DNA from: Gammaproteobacteria bacterium 42_54_T18
GTDB lineage: Bacteria; Pseudomonadota; Gammaproteobacteria; Pseudomonadales; Ketobacteraceae
Direction: 5' to 3'
DNA length: 64,000 nt
Assembly (NCBI GenBank): GCA_002163245.1
Contig: MAAL01000105.1
Location: 1 to 64,000, forward strand
Both the position numbers and the translations under genes were made by a program. How positions within the stretch are numbered: the first letter of the stretch is position 1; each line of letters begins with the position of its first letter. The notes below the pieces were generated by a model. The model saw only the letters and a program-made list of their open reading frames with translations, did not search any database and had not been told where the DNA came from. This document shows, piece after piece, positions 28,214 to 38,486 of the stretch.

Positions 28214-29812
28214 ATGGGGCAATTAATTAAACACGACATATTAGTTATCGGAAGTGGAGCTGCGGGGCTTACAACCGCATTACACCTTGCCCCTCATGCC
28301 AACGTTGCCGTTTTAAGTAAGGGCTCACTCACTGCCGCCAATACATATTACGCACAAGGTGGTGTCGCAGCAGTATTAGACAAGGGCGATTCTATCGAAG
28401 CCCATATTACTGATACTCTTAACGCTGGCGCCGGTTTATGCAATGAAGATGCAGTACGCTTTACCGTCGAGAATGGGCCAGCGGCAATCCACTGGCTAGT
28501 CGAACAAGGTGTTGGTTTCACCACTGAAATGCTGCCAGATGGTCAAGAAGACTTCCATTTAACTAAGGAAGGCGGTCATAGCCACAGAAGGGTCATTCAC
28601 GCAGCTGATGCCACTGGCTTTGCTATTTCTAACGCCTTGATAGAGCAAGTATGCCAACACCCCAACGTCGATATTTTTGAATCTCGTGTCGCCATCGACT
28701 TGATTACCTCCGATAAGCTCAACCAGAAAGGTAAAAATCAAGTTGTTGGAGCCTATGTTCTCAACAAAGAGACAGGTGAGATTGATACACACAGGGCTCG
28801 TTTTGTTGTGCTAGCTAGCGGAGGGGCAAGTAAAACCTACTTATATACAAGCAACCCTGACGTTGCCACGGGTGATGGTGTTGCTATGGCTTGGCGAGCA
28901 GGGTGCTCTGTTGCCAACATGGAATTTAATCAATTTCACCCTACGTGCCTATACCACCCCGATGCTCGTTCTTTTTTAATAACTGAAGCCGTTAGAGGTG
29001 AAGGTGGCTATTTACGCTTACCTAATGGTGAACGTTTTATGCACCAATTTGACGAGCAAGGGGAATTAGCCCCCAGGGACATTGTTGCTCGCGCCATCGA
29101 CCATGAAATGAAGCGCTTAGGTGTGGATTGTTTGTATCTCGATATTAGCCACAAATCTCCGGACTTTATTCAAACCCATTTTCCTACGGTCTATGAGAAG
29201 TGCTTATCCTTAGGCATCGATATAACCAAAGAAGCAATCCCCATAGTCCCTGCCGCTCACTATACCTGCGGAGGGGTCGTCACCAACAAACATGGTGAAT
29301 CTGACGTCGACGGCCTTTATTGTATTGGGGAAACTGCTTTTACGGGATTACATGGAGCTAACCGCATGGCCAGTAATTCGCTATTAGAATGTTTGGTATA
29401 TGCAATCTCAGCAAGCAAAGCTATTTGCGGAAAAATAAACACCCCCGTCACCTCTCTAGACATCCCTCAATGGGATGAAAGCCAGGTAACCGACTCCGAT
29501 GAAGACGTTGTCATCTCTCACAACTGGGATGAACTACGTCGTTTTATGTGGGATTATGTCGGCATTGTAAGAACCGACAAACGCCTAGCCAGAGCTTTGC
29601 ACCGCGTCGAACTATTACAACGAGAAATCGACGAGTATTACAGTAATTATAAAGTCAGCAATGACTTGATAGAGCTACGCAACTTAGTGCTAGTTGGCGA
29701 ATTAATCATCCGCTCCGCACTTCAGCGAAAGGAAAGTCGAGGGTTGCACTTTACTCTTGATTACCCTGATCAACTACCGATCGCTAAAGACACGGTGTTA
29801 ACACCAGTATAA
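28214..29812 (+). CDS. nadB: L-aspartate oxidase NadB
   Basis: NadB oxidises L-aspartate to iminoaspartate, the first step of de novo NAD synthesis, using oxygen or fumarate. The 532-residue protein has the FAD-binding GSGAAG at residues 13-18, YAQGGVAAV, the active-site region [18 protein letters not shown], and [10 protein letters not shown], then [19 protein letters not shown] 28214 follows GGAG by eight bases; the frame extends upstream to 28193 but that start lacks a site. It is divergent from rpoE, as in Pseudomonas and E. coli. Confidence 0.96.
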   Translation: MGQLIKHDILVIGSGAAGLTTALHLAPHANVAVLSKGSLTAANTYYAQGGVAAVLDKGDSIEAHITDTLNAGAGLCNEDAVRFTVENGPAAIHWLVEQGVGFTTEMLPDGQEDFHLTKEGGHSHRRVIHAADATGFAISNALIEQVCQHPNVDIFESRVAIDLITSDKLNQKGKNQVVGAYVLNKETGEIDTHRARFVVLASGGASKTYLYTSNPDVATGDGVAMAWRAGCSVANMEFNQFHPTCLYHPDARSFLITEAVRGEGGYLRLPNGERFMHQFDEQGELAPRDIVARAIDHEMKRLGVDCLYLDISHKSPDFIQTHFPTVYEKCLSLGIDITKEAIPIVPAAHYTCGGVVTNKHGESDVDGLYCIGETAFTGLHGANRMASNSLLECLVYAISASKAICGKINTPVTSLDIPQWDESQVTDSDEDVVISHNWDELRRFMWDYVGIVRTDKRLARALHRVELLQREIDEYYSNYKVSNDLIELRNLVLVGELIIRSALQRKESRGLHFTLDYPDQLPIAKDTVLTPV

Positions 29813-29822
29813 CGCCAGCACT

Positions 29823-30377
29823 TTAACAACGATTGTTCTTATCCCTATCACCAAGACCAGTAAGACCAAGTAACTCCCCACTCTGCCAACGTAACCACAC
29901 GTGCAAACGTCGATATGTTTGAGTACTCACGCTATCAGTCGCAATCAGCAAAGGCCTGGTTAACAACGGGGCGAACAATTTACCTCGCCCTATCGGCTTA
30001 AAGGATAAAAAGATAACAAACCGGCTAACAACACTGGCCCCAGATAACAAGCACAACTGAACAGAGCCATCCGCTAAGTGCAAACTCCACTCCCCTGCCT
30101 GCTCCTGGACCACCGCACATATTCGCCGTTTTCTATACAGTAAACCTTTTTTCTGAAATCTCCCTTCCTGGAAAAAACCCAGCAATGTCAAGCTGCCAAA
30201 TAAACTCAACGTCACAGCGACCACAGAACACCACCCGACCACAATGAGTGACTTATAGCTAACCATTAACCAAATAACCGTCAACAATGATATTACATGT
30301 AAAGTACTAACAAAAAGGGCCGCGGACCAGGATGGTATTAGCTTAAAGTCCGGGCGCCATTCGAGAAAGGATGACAT
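29823..30377 (-). CDS. ygfX: YgfX-family inner-membrane protein
   Basis: The 184-residue protein has two adjacent N-terminal membrane helices (about 17-38 and 44-66) and a cytoplasmic tail starting FQEGRFQKKGLLY, the arrangement of YgfX (CptA). E. coli YgfX has been described as a toxin affecting cytoskeletal proteins, with SdhE as its proposed antidote, but this is disputed and the family role is uncertain. It overlaps sdhE by 35 bases, so the two are translated together. ATG 30377 is used; a TTG lies directly before it. The end converges on nadB, ten bases away, without a clear terminator. Confidence 0.8.
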   Translation of the reverse strand: MSSFLEWRPDFKLIPSWSAALFVSTLHVISLLTVIWLMVSYKSLIVVGWCSVVAVTLSLFGSLTLLGFFQEGRFQKKGLLYRKRRICAVVQEQAGEWSLHLADGSVQLCLLSGASVVSRFVIFLSFKPIGRGKLFAPLLTRPLLIATDSVSTQTYRRLHVWLRWQSGELLGLTGLGDRDKNNRC

Positions 30378-30621
30378 CAACCATTGCCGCCGTCTGTGGA
30401 TTAGTAGGTTTTACCCGCATCGTAAACCATTCAAAAATATCAGCATCCTGCTCTTTCAGAAACGCTTCAAAACTATCCTGATCAGCAGAAGACAAGGTAT
30501 CAAAATATTTTTTAAAAAAAGGTACTAATAAAACCTCGACCTCTTTGATTCCTCTTCGACATTGCCATGTTAATCGACGCTTTCTATCCTCAACGGACTC
30601 CGTAACTTCACTATTTGACAT
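30343..30621 (-). CDS. sdhE: FAD assembly factor SdhE
   Basis: SdhE is a small cytoplasmic factor that promotes covalent attachment of FAD to succinate dehydrogenase and fumarate reductase. The 92-residue protein carries the family signature RRGIKEVEVLL, which contains the required RGxxE, and LVPFFKKYFDTLSSADQDSFEAFL. It is divergent from ygfZ and overlaps ygfX, the usual gammaproteobacterial order. Confidence 0.94.
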   Translation of the reverse strand: MSNSEVTESVEDRKRRLTWQCRRGIKEVEVLLVPFFKKYFDTLSSADQDSFEAFLKEQDADIFEWFTMRVKPTNPQTAAMVDVILSRMAPGL

Positions 30622-30785
30622 AAAACACCCTTAATTCGAAGCCACACCAACAACAATGGCCCATTCGTAAATACTTGTACGGACGATTATACCCAATTAA
30701 TCACTAATACCCATACAACTCGCCTGCTGACAGCGAAGCTTTATGGAATTATCATAGGCATACATCAAAAAATAGTAGGTACCGC

Positions 30786-31811
30786 ATGCAAAACCAATGG
30801 CAAACATTGCTCAACAACCTTTCCCCAGCATTAACTGCACAATTACAGTCTCCAAAGTACTCCCCGGAAACTGAGTACTTATCATGCTTAACAGGGTTTG
30901 AAACTCTCAATATCACCGGCCCAGACCGACTTACTTTTTTACAAGGGCAAATGACCTGCGATTTCACAACAATCGAAAGTAAGCTACTACTTGGTGCAAA
31001 CTGCAACCTAAAAGGCAGAGCTAGCGCCACCTTTTACGCAATTGACAATGCCGCTAACGAAACCACACAGCTTATTTTACCTACTGGCCAGGCTGCTTAC
31101 CTCAAAAAGCTGCTGGATAAATACGCCCTATTTTCCAAAGCGGAATTAAGTGCAGAGAATACTGATCAAGTTGTGATAGGCCTGATTGGAGAACGATCAT
31201 TAGCGATAACAGGCATCTCCTCGCTCGAGAGCAACCAAAGCATGGATATCGCCCAGGGAAATGTATCCAGAGTTAACAATACCAACCTATTCTTGTGTGT
31301 CATCAGCACAACACTCGCTCAACAGTGGTTTGATGTTATATCCGCAGACTCTAGCGCCTACGAAAACCTGGTCATTACTCATCACAATACGTGGAATCAA
31401 CAGCAAATTGTTTCTGGAATATCTCACGTAACAACACACAGCCAAGATCTTTTTATCCCTCAAGAGCTAAATTACGATTTAATCGAGGGCATTAGCTTTA
31501 CCAAGGGGTGTTATATAGGTCAAGAAATCATCGCTCGGCTTCATTACAGGGGTAGCTACAAACAACGTGCTTGCCGGTTTCAATGCAAAACCGATGTTGA
31601 GCCAAAGCCTGGTACACCAATTTACGGTGAAAACAGCGAGCAACCCTGTGGGCAGGTCATTCAAAGCGCCGCCGCAAATGAAGGTATCGAATTGCTAGCG
31701 GTGATAAAAGTTAAAATGCTGGAATCAGAAACCTTTCACTTAGAACAAAAAGATGGCCCTATTCTCCATGGCCTCACGCTCCCCTATGCTATAACTAATA
31801 AAGAGAAGTAA
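30786..31811 (+). CDS. ygfZ: Folate-dependent Fe-S repair protein YgfZ
   Basis: YgfZ is a GcvT-like tetrahydrofolate-binding protein that helps assemble or repair certain Fe-S enzymes. The 341 residues show the N-terminal GPDRLTFLQGQMTCD and the signature K240-G-C-Y-x-G-Q-E247, whose cysteine is essential in the family. A C-terminal beta domain follows. It is divergent from sdhE and 33 bases upstream of the HDOD gene, with which it may share a transcript. Confidence 0.94.
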   Translation: MQNQWQTLLNNLSPALTAQLQSPKYSPETEYLSCLTGFETLNITGPDRLTFLQGQMTCDFTTIESKLLLGANCNLKGRASATFYAIDNAANETTQLILPTGQAAYLKKLLDKYALFSKAELSAENTDQVVIGLIGERSLAITGISSLESNQSMDIAQGNVSRVNNTNLFLCVISTTLAQQWFDVISADSSAYENLVITHHNTWNQQQIVSGISHVTTHSQDLFIPQELNYDLIEGISFTKGCYIGQEIIARLHYRGSYKQRACRFQCKTDVEPKPGTPIYGENSEQPCGQVIQSAAANEGIELLAVIKVKMLESETFHLEQKDGPILHGLTLPYAITNKEK

Positions 31812-31844
31812 TTAACTACAAGCTGGGGAGCGGAGCGACAACAT

Positions 31845-32684
31845 ATGTCCAACCTTGATGAAATTGTATTACAAGAAATCACCGAACTTATTGATAACGA
31901 TCGATTAGTTCTGCCCACACTGCCAGAAGTCGCCCTGAAAGCCCGCGATACCGCTGAAGATGCAAACGCATCCGCAAAGGATCTAGCACAGGTAATCAGT
32001 AATGACGCAGCAATGACAGCACGAATTATCAAGGTTGCCAACAGCCCAATCATGCGTGGAGCAAGAGAGATAGAAGATGTACAAATGGCCATTGCGCGCC
32101 TAGGTATTACTTGTATCAGCAACCTCGTGACAGGCTTAGCAATGGAGCAAATGTTCCAAGCCACATCTGATTTTATTGACAAAGCAATGCGCAAGTCATG
32201 GACCCACAGCACTGAAGTCGCAGGGATCGCAAACGTATTAGCAAGGCACTATACAAAACTTAAACCAGACCAAGCCACTCTTGCAGGCTTGGTTCATAAT
32301 ATTGGTATTCTCCCTATCCTCACTTACGCCGAAGATACAGGAAAGCTCAATGACCATATTACATTGCAAAATGTCATTGAAAAAATCCACCCTCTAATAG
32401 GCACAAAAATACTGGAAAGTTGGGATTTCCCCAAGGAGCTCATCGATGTACCTGGGTATTATTTGAATTTTGATAGAGATACTGGAACTGACCGCGCTGA
32501 TTATGCCGATATTGTCATGATCGCAAACCTACAAACCTACATAGGTAAAGAGCACCCTTTCACGGCACTTGACTGGCAAAACATTCCCGCATTTGGCCGT
32601 GTCGGCCTTGACCCCAATGTTGATGATCAAGAAGGGGAAGACTTATCCGATGAAATGGATGCAGCCATGGCAATGTTACGTTAA
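31845..32684 (+). CDS. HDOD-domain signalling protein
   Basis: The 279-residue protein is an HDOD domain without any attached output domain. LPTLPEVALKARDTAED, DAAMTARIIKVANS and IARLGITCISNLV are typical, followed by KSWTHSTEVAGIANVLA and TLAGLVHNIGILPIL, where VHNIG replaces the catalytic HD of true phosphohydrolases. HDOD proteins are therefore thought to be binding or scaffolding factors in c-di-GMP, motility or stress signalling. The last 25 residues are acidic. It lies next to a c-di-GMP gene cluster, but a link is inference. Confidence 0.85.
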   Translation: MSNLDEIVLQEITELIDNDRLVLPTLPEVALKARDTAEDANASAKDLAQVISNDAAMTARIIKVANSPIMRGAREIEDVQMAIARLGITCISNLVTGLAMEQMFQATSDFIDKAMRKSWTHSTEVAGIANVLARHYTKLKPDQATLAGLVHNIGILPILTYAEDTGKLNDHITLQNVIEKIHPLIGTKILESWDFPKELIDVPGYYLNFDRDTGTDRADYADIVMIANLQTYIGKEHPFTALDWQNIPAFGRVGLDPNVDDQEGEDLSDEMDAAMAMLR

Positions 32685-33086
32685 ATTTTCTGGCCTGCGC
32701 TAGCCACATCAACCATAAAAGTCGATATTATGCGGTGTTCACATAAATTAACACACAGTGAGACCGCATTAAAATTTCGGATTAAAAATAGCATATTAGA
32801 AAGGTATGCGACTCGGATCCATTGAACTCTCATCTAATTTCAAACCGCAATCTCCAATTCAAACCTACTTCCTCCAGCGACTTCTCGTATTTTTATAACA
32901 TTCACAAATAAACTAATTCCTAATGGTACTAAAAACCATCATCGCTATAAGAGTTTACATTCATAGAAGATCTAAGTCTTTTGTAATGCATAACCAAAGT
33001 AGATTATAAACACGCCTATAATTATACTTATAAAACAGTCAGGACTCTTCCCCCCCCTCCCCCCCTTGTGACAATGGAGTATTGTG
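32685..33086. other. 402-base region upstream of the signalling operon
   Basis: No gene is visible. A 7-bp inverted repeat (ATGCGGT at 32730-32736, ACCGCAT at 32763-32769) lies 46 bases past the HDOD stop and could aid termination. The right third is AT-rich, with several -10-like TATAAA/TATAAT boxes (33004-33035), then the C8-T-C7 tract at 33050-33065. The promoter of the PAS-GGDEF operon is probably in this AT-rich part. Confidence 0.5.
33050..33065 (+). repeat. C8-T-C7 homopolymer tract before the PAS-GGDEF gene
   Basis: Eight C residues (33050-33057), one T and seven more C residues (33059-33065) lie ten bases upstream of the TGGAG ribosome-binding site of the following cyclase gene. Mononucleotide runs of this length near promoters or leaders are known slippage sites. 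The tract is in the untranslated leader or promoter and not in the coding region. Confidence 0.85.
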
Positions 33087-34370
33087 ATGCAAGCCGCAGT
33101 TTCAAATTGCTCTAGTGAGCGCGACTTTCTCATCAATCATATTGCAGAAGGTTATATTCGCATCCAAAACAATTATATCTCACAAGTTAACCACAGCCTT
33201 GTCAGTATGTTAGGTTATCAGTCAGAGAAAGACCTTCCAGGGTTATTTCCAGAATTAATTTTTTCCCCAACCGATTTTATCACTTACACAAAAATGTTTA
33301 TCAATCAGTATGATCATTCGAAATTCGAAATCTCTCTTAAAGGAGGGCATGGCGAAAAAGTTATTGTTCGTTGCAACTTGCTTTCAAACGACCAAGGCAA
33401 TAACACAACCTATTTGTTAGTAGAAGACATCACCCTCAAGCACCAAAAACTTAAAGAATTAATGACTAAGTCGACAGTCTTTGAATACAATCCTTACATG
33501 GTATTAATCACAGATCAAAGAGGTGTTGTAGAAAACATCAATAAACGTTTTCGCGATAAGACGGGATTTTCTGAAGAAACAATGATTGGCGAAAATATTT
33601 TTGATTACAAAGCATTAATAAGCCCTTTGTGTGGATTAGATCATGATGAGACATTACGAGAAACCGTTAGAAAACCCGAGTTTGTTGGGGAATTTTCAAG
33701 CAAAAAATCAGGCAACAATATATTCCTAGAAGAGATACATGTCGCTTCAGTTTATGATAATGGAAAATTATGTAACTTACTATTTATCGGCAACGATATA
33801 ACTGACAAAAAAGAACTTCATGCTCGACTAGAAAACCTTGCTTATCACGATCAAATGACTGGATTTATTCGAAGAGATGTATTTAACGAAGTTGCAACTT
33901 CGTTAAAAGATAACACAGATAAAAACCATGACAAATTAGGATTACTATTCCTTGATCTCGACAAATTCAAACCAATTAATGATAAACACGGTCATTACAC
34001 GGGAGACCGAGTATTAATAGAATGCGCAGAACGTTTTAAAAAGGTGTTTCGGAATTCAGATGTCATTTGTCGGCAAGGGGGTGACGAATTTTCCGTTCTC
34101 TGCCCTCAACTACAATGTATAGAAGACCTAGAAACAATCGGTAGAAAAATAACTGACGAAATAACACAACATTTTTTCAACATTGACGGCCTCAACTTAC
34201 ATGTAGGCATAAGTGTTGGCGGCTGCTTATATTCTGGAGAAACTAACAGCAAAACAACACTAGAAAATCTTATAAAATTTTCAGACCATCTAATGTATGA
34301 AGCAAAAGCAGACCCACTACATCATTGTGTATTTAAAAAATATCAAGAAAGGAATAAACGAATGCACTAA
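33087..34370 (+). CDS. PAS-GGDEF diguanylate cyclase
   Basis: The 427-residue cytoplasmic protein should make c-di-GMP from two GTP. Residues about 10-115 and 130-255 look like PAS domains (VLITDQRGVVENINKRFRDKTGFSEE is typical), and the GGDEF domain occupies about 265-420. The active-site motif is intact (G331-F335), and the product-inhibition site R322-N-S-D325 lies exactly five residues before it. No membrane helix is present. ATG 33087 has TGGAG seven bases upstream; GTG 33084 is too close. The gene begins a likely operon with the hybrid kinase, 38 bases downstream. Confidence 0.9.
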   Translation: MQAAVSNCSSERDFLINHIAEGYIRIQNNYISQVNHSLVSMLGYQSEKDLPGLFPELIFSPTDFITYTKMFINQYDHSKFEISLKGGHGEKVIVRCNLLSNDQGNNTTYLLVEDITLKHQKLKELMTKSTVFEYNPYMVLITDQRGVVENINKRFRDKTGFSEETMIGENIFDYKALISPLCGLDHDETLRETVRKPEFVGEFSSKKSGNNIFLEEIHVASVYDNGKLCNLLFIGNDITDKKELHARLENLAYHDQMTGFIRRDVFNEVATSLKDNTDKNHDKLGLLFLDLDKFKPINDKHGHYTGDRVLIECAERFKKVFRNSDVICRQGGDEFSVLCPQLQCIEDLETIGRKITDEITQHFFNIDGLNLHVGISVGGCLYSGETNSKTTLENLIKFSDHLMYEAKADPLHHCVFKKYQERNKRMH

Positions 34371-34408
34371 CCCTATTAACAAAAAAACGATGATGTGACA
34401 TATAATAT

Positions 34409-37400
34409 ATGGACATACAATCAAAAAATGACGAGCTATTACCTCCATTACACAGCAGTCTCGCTTACAAGCAAGGTCGATTTGTGGTTCTATTGACATT
34501 GTTTCTCGGTTTATTTTTTAGTGCATCACAAATATTTGTTGATTATATTAATCAAAAATCAAAAATATCATCATCAGTAAAACAAGTCATAAAAATCATG
34601 GCGCAGCCTGCTGCTGAAGCAGTATTTCAAATTGATTCAGACTTAGCCAAAAAGGTAGGAAAAGGTCTATTTGAATATAATGCAATTACGAGAGTTAGAA
34701 TCTATGGCGATATTGGGGATAGCAAAAAAGATCGTCTGTTTTTAGATATGAGCCGAGAAAAACCTGATCAACCGCTCCAATGGGCTTCAACTATGCTATT
34801 TGGTGATTACAAAACCCATCAAATTGAATTACACCTAACAGCCCATAACAACCCACATCAAATAGGTTACTTGGAAGTACAAACAAACCCTTATGATACC
34901 GGCTATGCATTTATTCGTCGGTCATTTACCACTATTGGATTAGGACTTATTCGGACAAGTTTTTTTGCAGGAATAATCTTTATTTACTTTTATATAACCC
35001 TTACAAAACCATTGCGCTCTATTAGCCAATCATGGTTAAGAATAAATCCAGAGCACCCCGGTAACAAACCAATATCTACATTATCAAACCATACTATCGA
35101 TGAATTAGGTTCTTTGGTTAACGGGGCAAACAAGGTCATTAGCGCCATTAACAATCACTTAATCAATATACGCAGAGCAAGAACAGCCTTACGAGCCTCA
35201 AACGAGAAACTTGAAAGCAGGGTTATAGAACGAACACTTCAGTTGCAAGAAGCTAAGGATATTGCTGAACACGCAACGCAAGCTAAAACAATTTTTTTAG
35301 CAACAATGAGTCACGAGATACGGACACCAATGAACGCGATTATCGGCCTCAGCATGTTAACATTAAAAACTGACATGGAAGCAGAGCAACGAGATCACCT
35401 TGAAAAAATCCTCGGATCCGCAGAAATCCAATATATCATTAATGATATATTGGATTTCTCAAAGGTCGAAGCGGGAAAGCTACAATTAGAATCTGTTCAT
35501 TTTGACCTAGAACAACTCATAGAGCGTGTTGTCACTATTTGTTCACTCAAGGCTTACGCCAAGAGTTTGGAGCTCATCATTCATGTTGCAGACGATGTAC
35601 CACGATATCTACTTGGCGACCCTCTTCGAGTACAGCAAATACTGGTTAATTTAACCAATAATGCCATAAAATTCACAGAAGAAGGCCATGTTTCCATCCA
35701 AATATTCAATATCAAAAACAATGAAGGATACGTGAAATTAGAGGTTCGTGTATCCGACACCGGCATCGGCATGACCAAAAGTCAATGCTCAATGCTATTC
35801 CAACCCTTTTCTCAAGCCGACAAATCGACCACAAGAAAGTATGGAGGAACCGGGTTAGGTCTTGCTATTAGCAAACACCTTGTAGAACTGATGGGCGGGG
35901 ATATATGGGTGGACAGTGAATACAATAAAGGGTCAACATTTCATTTTACAATATCCACAAAAGCCGCCAAAGAAACTCAAAAGCAAGAAAGAAACCGCTC
36001 ATGCGGAGCAATTAGACTACTAATTGTAGATGACAACGAAATTGCCAGAGACGTTTTACTCAACATGCTCGACTATTCTGAATCCATCCTCGCCGTTGCA
36101 AAAAGCGGCCAAGAAGCAATAGATAAAGTTAAAGATTATCACGACCGAGGAGAGGCTTTCGACCTGGTCATCATGGATTGGAAAATGCCTAAAATGGATG
36201 GTATTGAAGCTTCAAAAATCATAAAAAACGAGTTAAAAATCACTAACATACCCGAAATCCTTATGGTTTCAGCTTATGACAAAAACGATGCAAAGTCACT
36301 CTGCGAATCTGTTGGCATTGAACATTTCTTGGAGAAACCTGTAAGCCCATCGTCACTATTAAATGCCATAAAAAGCACAATAAATCAAAAAAACAAACCC
36401 TATATCATTACCGAAGCTCACACGCCAAAAGACACATCAAATATACCTAACATGTCAGGGTCCTGCGTATTATTAGTCGAAGACAATGCAATTAACCGAC
36501 AGGTTGCCATTGGCTTTCTTAGCGAAACAGGTATTACTATCGATATTGCAGAAGATGGTAAAGTAGCGTTAGAAAAAACAGAAAAAAATCATTACGACTT
36601 AATATTAATGGATATTCAAATGCCCGTAATGGATGGGCTATCGGCCTCGATTGAAATCCGAAAACTTCCCGAAAGAGACAGGCTCCCCATTATCGCTATG
36701 ACAGCTCACGCAATGGCTGCAGACCGTGAAAAGACTAAAAGTGCAGGAATGGATGATCATATTAGCAAACCCATATCCCCCAACGAACTTTATCAAAAAA
36801 TGACATCATTCATTCATTCTAACCACCAGAAAAAAAATCAATTCACACCAACGAGCAACCTAAAAACATCGAAAGAAAACAGAAAGTTCATAGCTGAACT
36901 TCGCACGATACATCAACTAAAAATTGATATCGCCATTAACAAATTGCAAAACAACGAAGAGTTATATCTCAGCCTTATTCGTGACTTCTATAAGTATTAC
37001 TCAGACATACACCAAACACTAAAAGATATGTCACAAAAAAAAGATTGGAACAAGCTCTATAGATACGCACATACGCTCAAATCAAATGCTTCATATATCG
37101 GCGCTAAAATAATATCAAACTCCGCTGAAGATCTCGAAATATCAACAGAAAACAATCAAAACATAGAGGAGAAACTAGGCGTCACGGATCAACTTACCCG
37201 CATTTTATTAAAACAGTTAAAACCGATAATGCAGTCCAATCCTACCAAAGAAACCTCAAAAAAATACGACAATCACACAGCAATTGGCATAGCTAACCGA
37301 ATAATTCATCTTCTTAAAGGTCAAGATGCCAAAGCAAATGATCTAATACCCGCTCTTATGGAAATATGCACACACAGCCAATACAAAGATAGTGTCGAAC

Positions 37401-37480
37401 AAATAACTGAGCTTCTTGATGACATCGAATATGAAGAGGCAATCAAAAAACTCGAATCACTCACACATAAAATGCAATAG
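34409..37480 (+). CDS. Hybrid sensor kinase with two receivers and Hpt
   Basis: The 1023-residue protein has membrane helices at about 25-45 and 176-198 with a periplasmic sensor between them, a HAMP-like linker and a coiled coil. The dimerisation domain has H302 in [13 protein letters not shown]; the ATPase has DTGIGMT and [13 protein letters not shown]. Two receivers follow (D590 in IMDWKMP, D735 in ILMDIQMP), then Hpt with H888 in [15 protein letters not shown] and a helical tail. The second dimerisation helix is one residue shorter than usual: SAE is followed by IQY, not four residues, before [10 protein letters not shown], exactly where the 38-bp palindrome lies. No good ribosome-binding site precedes the ATG. 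The next gene, REC-GGDEF, starts 12 bases later and is a likely partner. Confidence 0.9.
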   Translation: MDIQSKNDELLPPLHSSLAYKQGRFVVLLTLFLGLFFSASQIFVDYINQKSKISSSVKQVIKIMAQPAAEAVFQIDSDLAKKVGKGLFEYNAITRVRIYGDIGDSKKDRLFLDMSREKPDQPLQWASTMLFGDYKTHQIELHLTAHNNPHQIGYLEVQTNPYDTGYAFIRRSFTTIGLGLIRTSFFAGIIFIYFYITLTKPLRSISQSWLRINPEHPGNKPISTLSNHTIDELGSLVNGANKVISAINNHLINIRRARTALRASNEKLESRVIERTLQLQEAKDIAEHATQAKTIFLATMSHEIRTPMNAIIGLSMLTLKTDMEAEQRDHLEKILGSAEIQYIINDILDFSKVEAGKLQLESVHFDLEQLIERVVTICSLKAYAKSLELIIHVADDVPRYLLGDPLRVQQILVNLTNNAIKFTEEGHVSIQIFNIKNNEGYVKLEVRVSDTGIGMTKSQCSMLFQPFSQADKSTTRKYGGTGLGLAISKHLVELMGGDIWVDSEYNKGSTFHFTISTKAAKETQKQERNRSCGAIRLLIVDDNEIARDVLLNMLDYSESILAVAKSGQEAIDKVKDYHDRGEAFDLVIMDWKMPKMDGIEASKIIKNELKITNIPEILMVSAYDKNDAKSLCESVGIEHFLEKPVSPSSLLNAIKSTINQKNKPYIITEAHTPKDTSNIPNMSGSCVLLVEDNAINRQVAIGFLSETGITIDIAEDGKVALEKTEKNHYDLILMDIQMPVMDGLSASIEIRKLPERDRLPIIAMTAHAMAADREKTKSAGMDDHISKPISPNELYQKMTSFIHSNHQKKNQFTPTSNLKTSKENRKFIAELRTIHQLKIDIAINKLQNNEELYLSLIRDFYKYYSDIHQTLKDMSQKKDWNKLYRYAHTLKSNASYIGAKIISNSAEDLEISTENNQNIEEKLGVTDQLTRILLKQLKPIMQSNPTKETSKKYDNHTAIGIANRIIHLLKGQDAKANDLIPALMEICTHSQYKDSVEQITELLDDIEYEEAIKKLESLTHKMQ
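35422..35459. repeat. Perfect 38-bp palindrome inside the kinase gene
   Basis: The 19-base arm AGAAATCCAATATATCATT is followed with no spacer by its exact reverse complement. The palindrome covers codons 338-351, which encode the conserved IINDILDF helix of the dimerisation domain. The right arm is the expected coding sequence; the left arm replaces the usual four-residue stretch with IQY. Confidence 0.95.
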
Positions 37481-37492
37481 CAAGGGGCCATA

Positions 37493-38401
37493 ATGCGTAA
37501 CGAACTACCCTGCATTCTCATTGTTGATGACGACCAGTCTAATCGAAAAATATTGTATGATTTACTGAAATCATACGCAAGAATTGTACTCGCAAAGAAT
37601 GCCACACAGGCTATCGAGTATGCGCGAATACAACAACCATCATTGATATTATTAGATGTTGTTATGCCAGATAAAGACGGTTTCGAAATATTAGAGCAGC
37701 TAAAGCAAGACAACGAGACTAGAAACATATCTGTCATCTTCATCACTGCAAGAAACTCCTACTCCGATGAGACAAGGGGGTTTCGATTAGGAGCATGTGA
37801 TTACATTCGCAAGCCGTTTCACCATGAAATAGTTAAAGCTCGAGTCAGAACTCATCTAGAACTCGCACAAAAAAGGCATTTACTAGAAGAACTTGTTAAT
37901 TTAGATGCATTAACATCAATCCCAAATCGTCGTCATCTTGAACACACGCTCATTAGTAATTGGCGAGATGCAAAGCGCACACAAAAACCCATAACAATTG
38001 CAATGTTAGATGTCGATTTTTTTAAAAATTACAACGATCACTACGGCCATGCCGCTGGGGATGACGTCTTGCGACATATCGCCAGCACGATTGAGTGTCA
38101 ACTAAATCGTCCACGGGATATCGTCTGTCGTTACGGCGGTGAAGAATTTTGCTTTATTCTGCCCGATACCGACATCAATGGCGCAAAGCGCATTCTAGAA
38201 GCATGCTGTCAAGCTATTGAAGGGTTAGCTATTGAGCATGAAAAATCACAAACGAGCTCAGTGGTTACCGCCAGCATAGGGGCTTGCGTCTGCCAGCCTG
38301 AAGAAGGAGATCTTCACGAAAATGCGCTATTAATAGCTGACCAGTTCCTCTACAAATCCAAAGAAGCGGGGCGAAACTGCTTATCAATCCACCAAGAATA
38401 A
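37493..38401 (+). CDS. PleD-like response regulator with GGDEF output
   Basis: The 302-residue protein has an N-terminal receiver (IVDDDQSNRK, acceptor D55 in LILLDVVMP, ITARNS and RKPF) and a C-terminal GGDEF domain whose active-site motif is GGEEF at 215-219. The inhibition site RPRD lies five residues before it. It should be a phosphorylation-activated diguanylate cyclase. AAGGGG precedes the ATG by six bases, and the hybrid kinase ends twelve bases upstream, making it the natural phosphoacceptor of that kinase. Confidence 0.92.
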   Translation: MRNELPCILIVDDDQSNRKILYDLLKSYARIVLAKNATQAIEYARIQQPSLILLDVVMPDKDGFEILEQLKQDNETRNISVIFITARNSYSDETRGFRLGACDYIRKPFHHEIVKARVRTHLELAQKRHLLEELVNLDALTSIPNRRHLEHTLISNWRDAKRTQKPITIAMLDVDFFKNYNDHYGHAAGDDVLRHIASTIECQLNRPRDIVCRYGGEEFCFILPDTDINGAKRILEACCQAIEGLAIEHEKSQTSSVVTASIGACVCQPEEGDLHENALLIADQFLYKSKEAGRNCLSIHQE

Positions 38402-38486
38402 ACTAGTACTGTATCCTCTATTTATCTTGTAATAGAATAGGTGTTTTTCACCACACTTATGATGAACCCTGCCTATAGAGGGATAC

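Noticed and set aside
29823-30621. ygfX-sdhE as a toxin-antitoxin system
   Set aside because: The pair was once proposed as CptA-CptB, but SdhE is established as a flavinylation factor and the toxin role is disputed. I annotate the genes by family instead.
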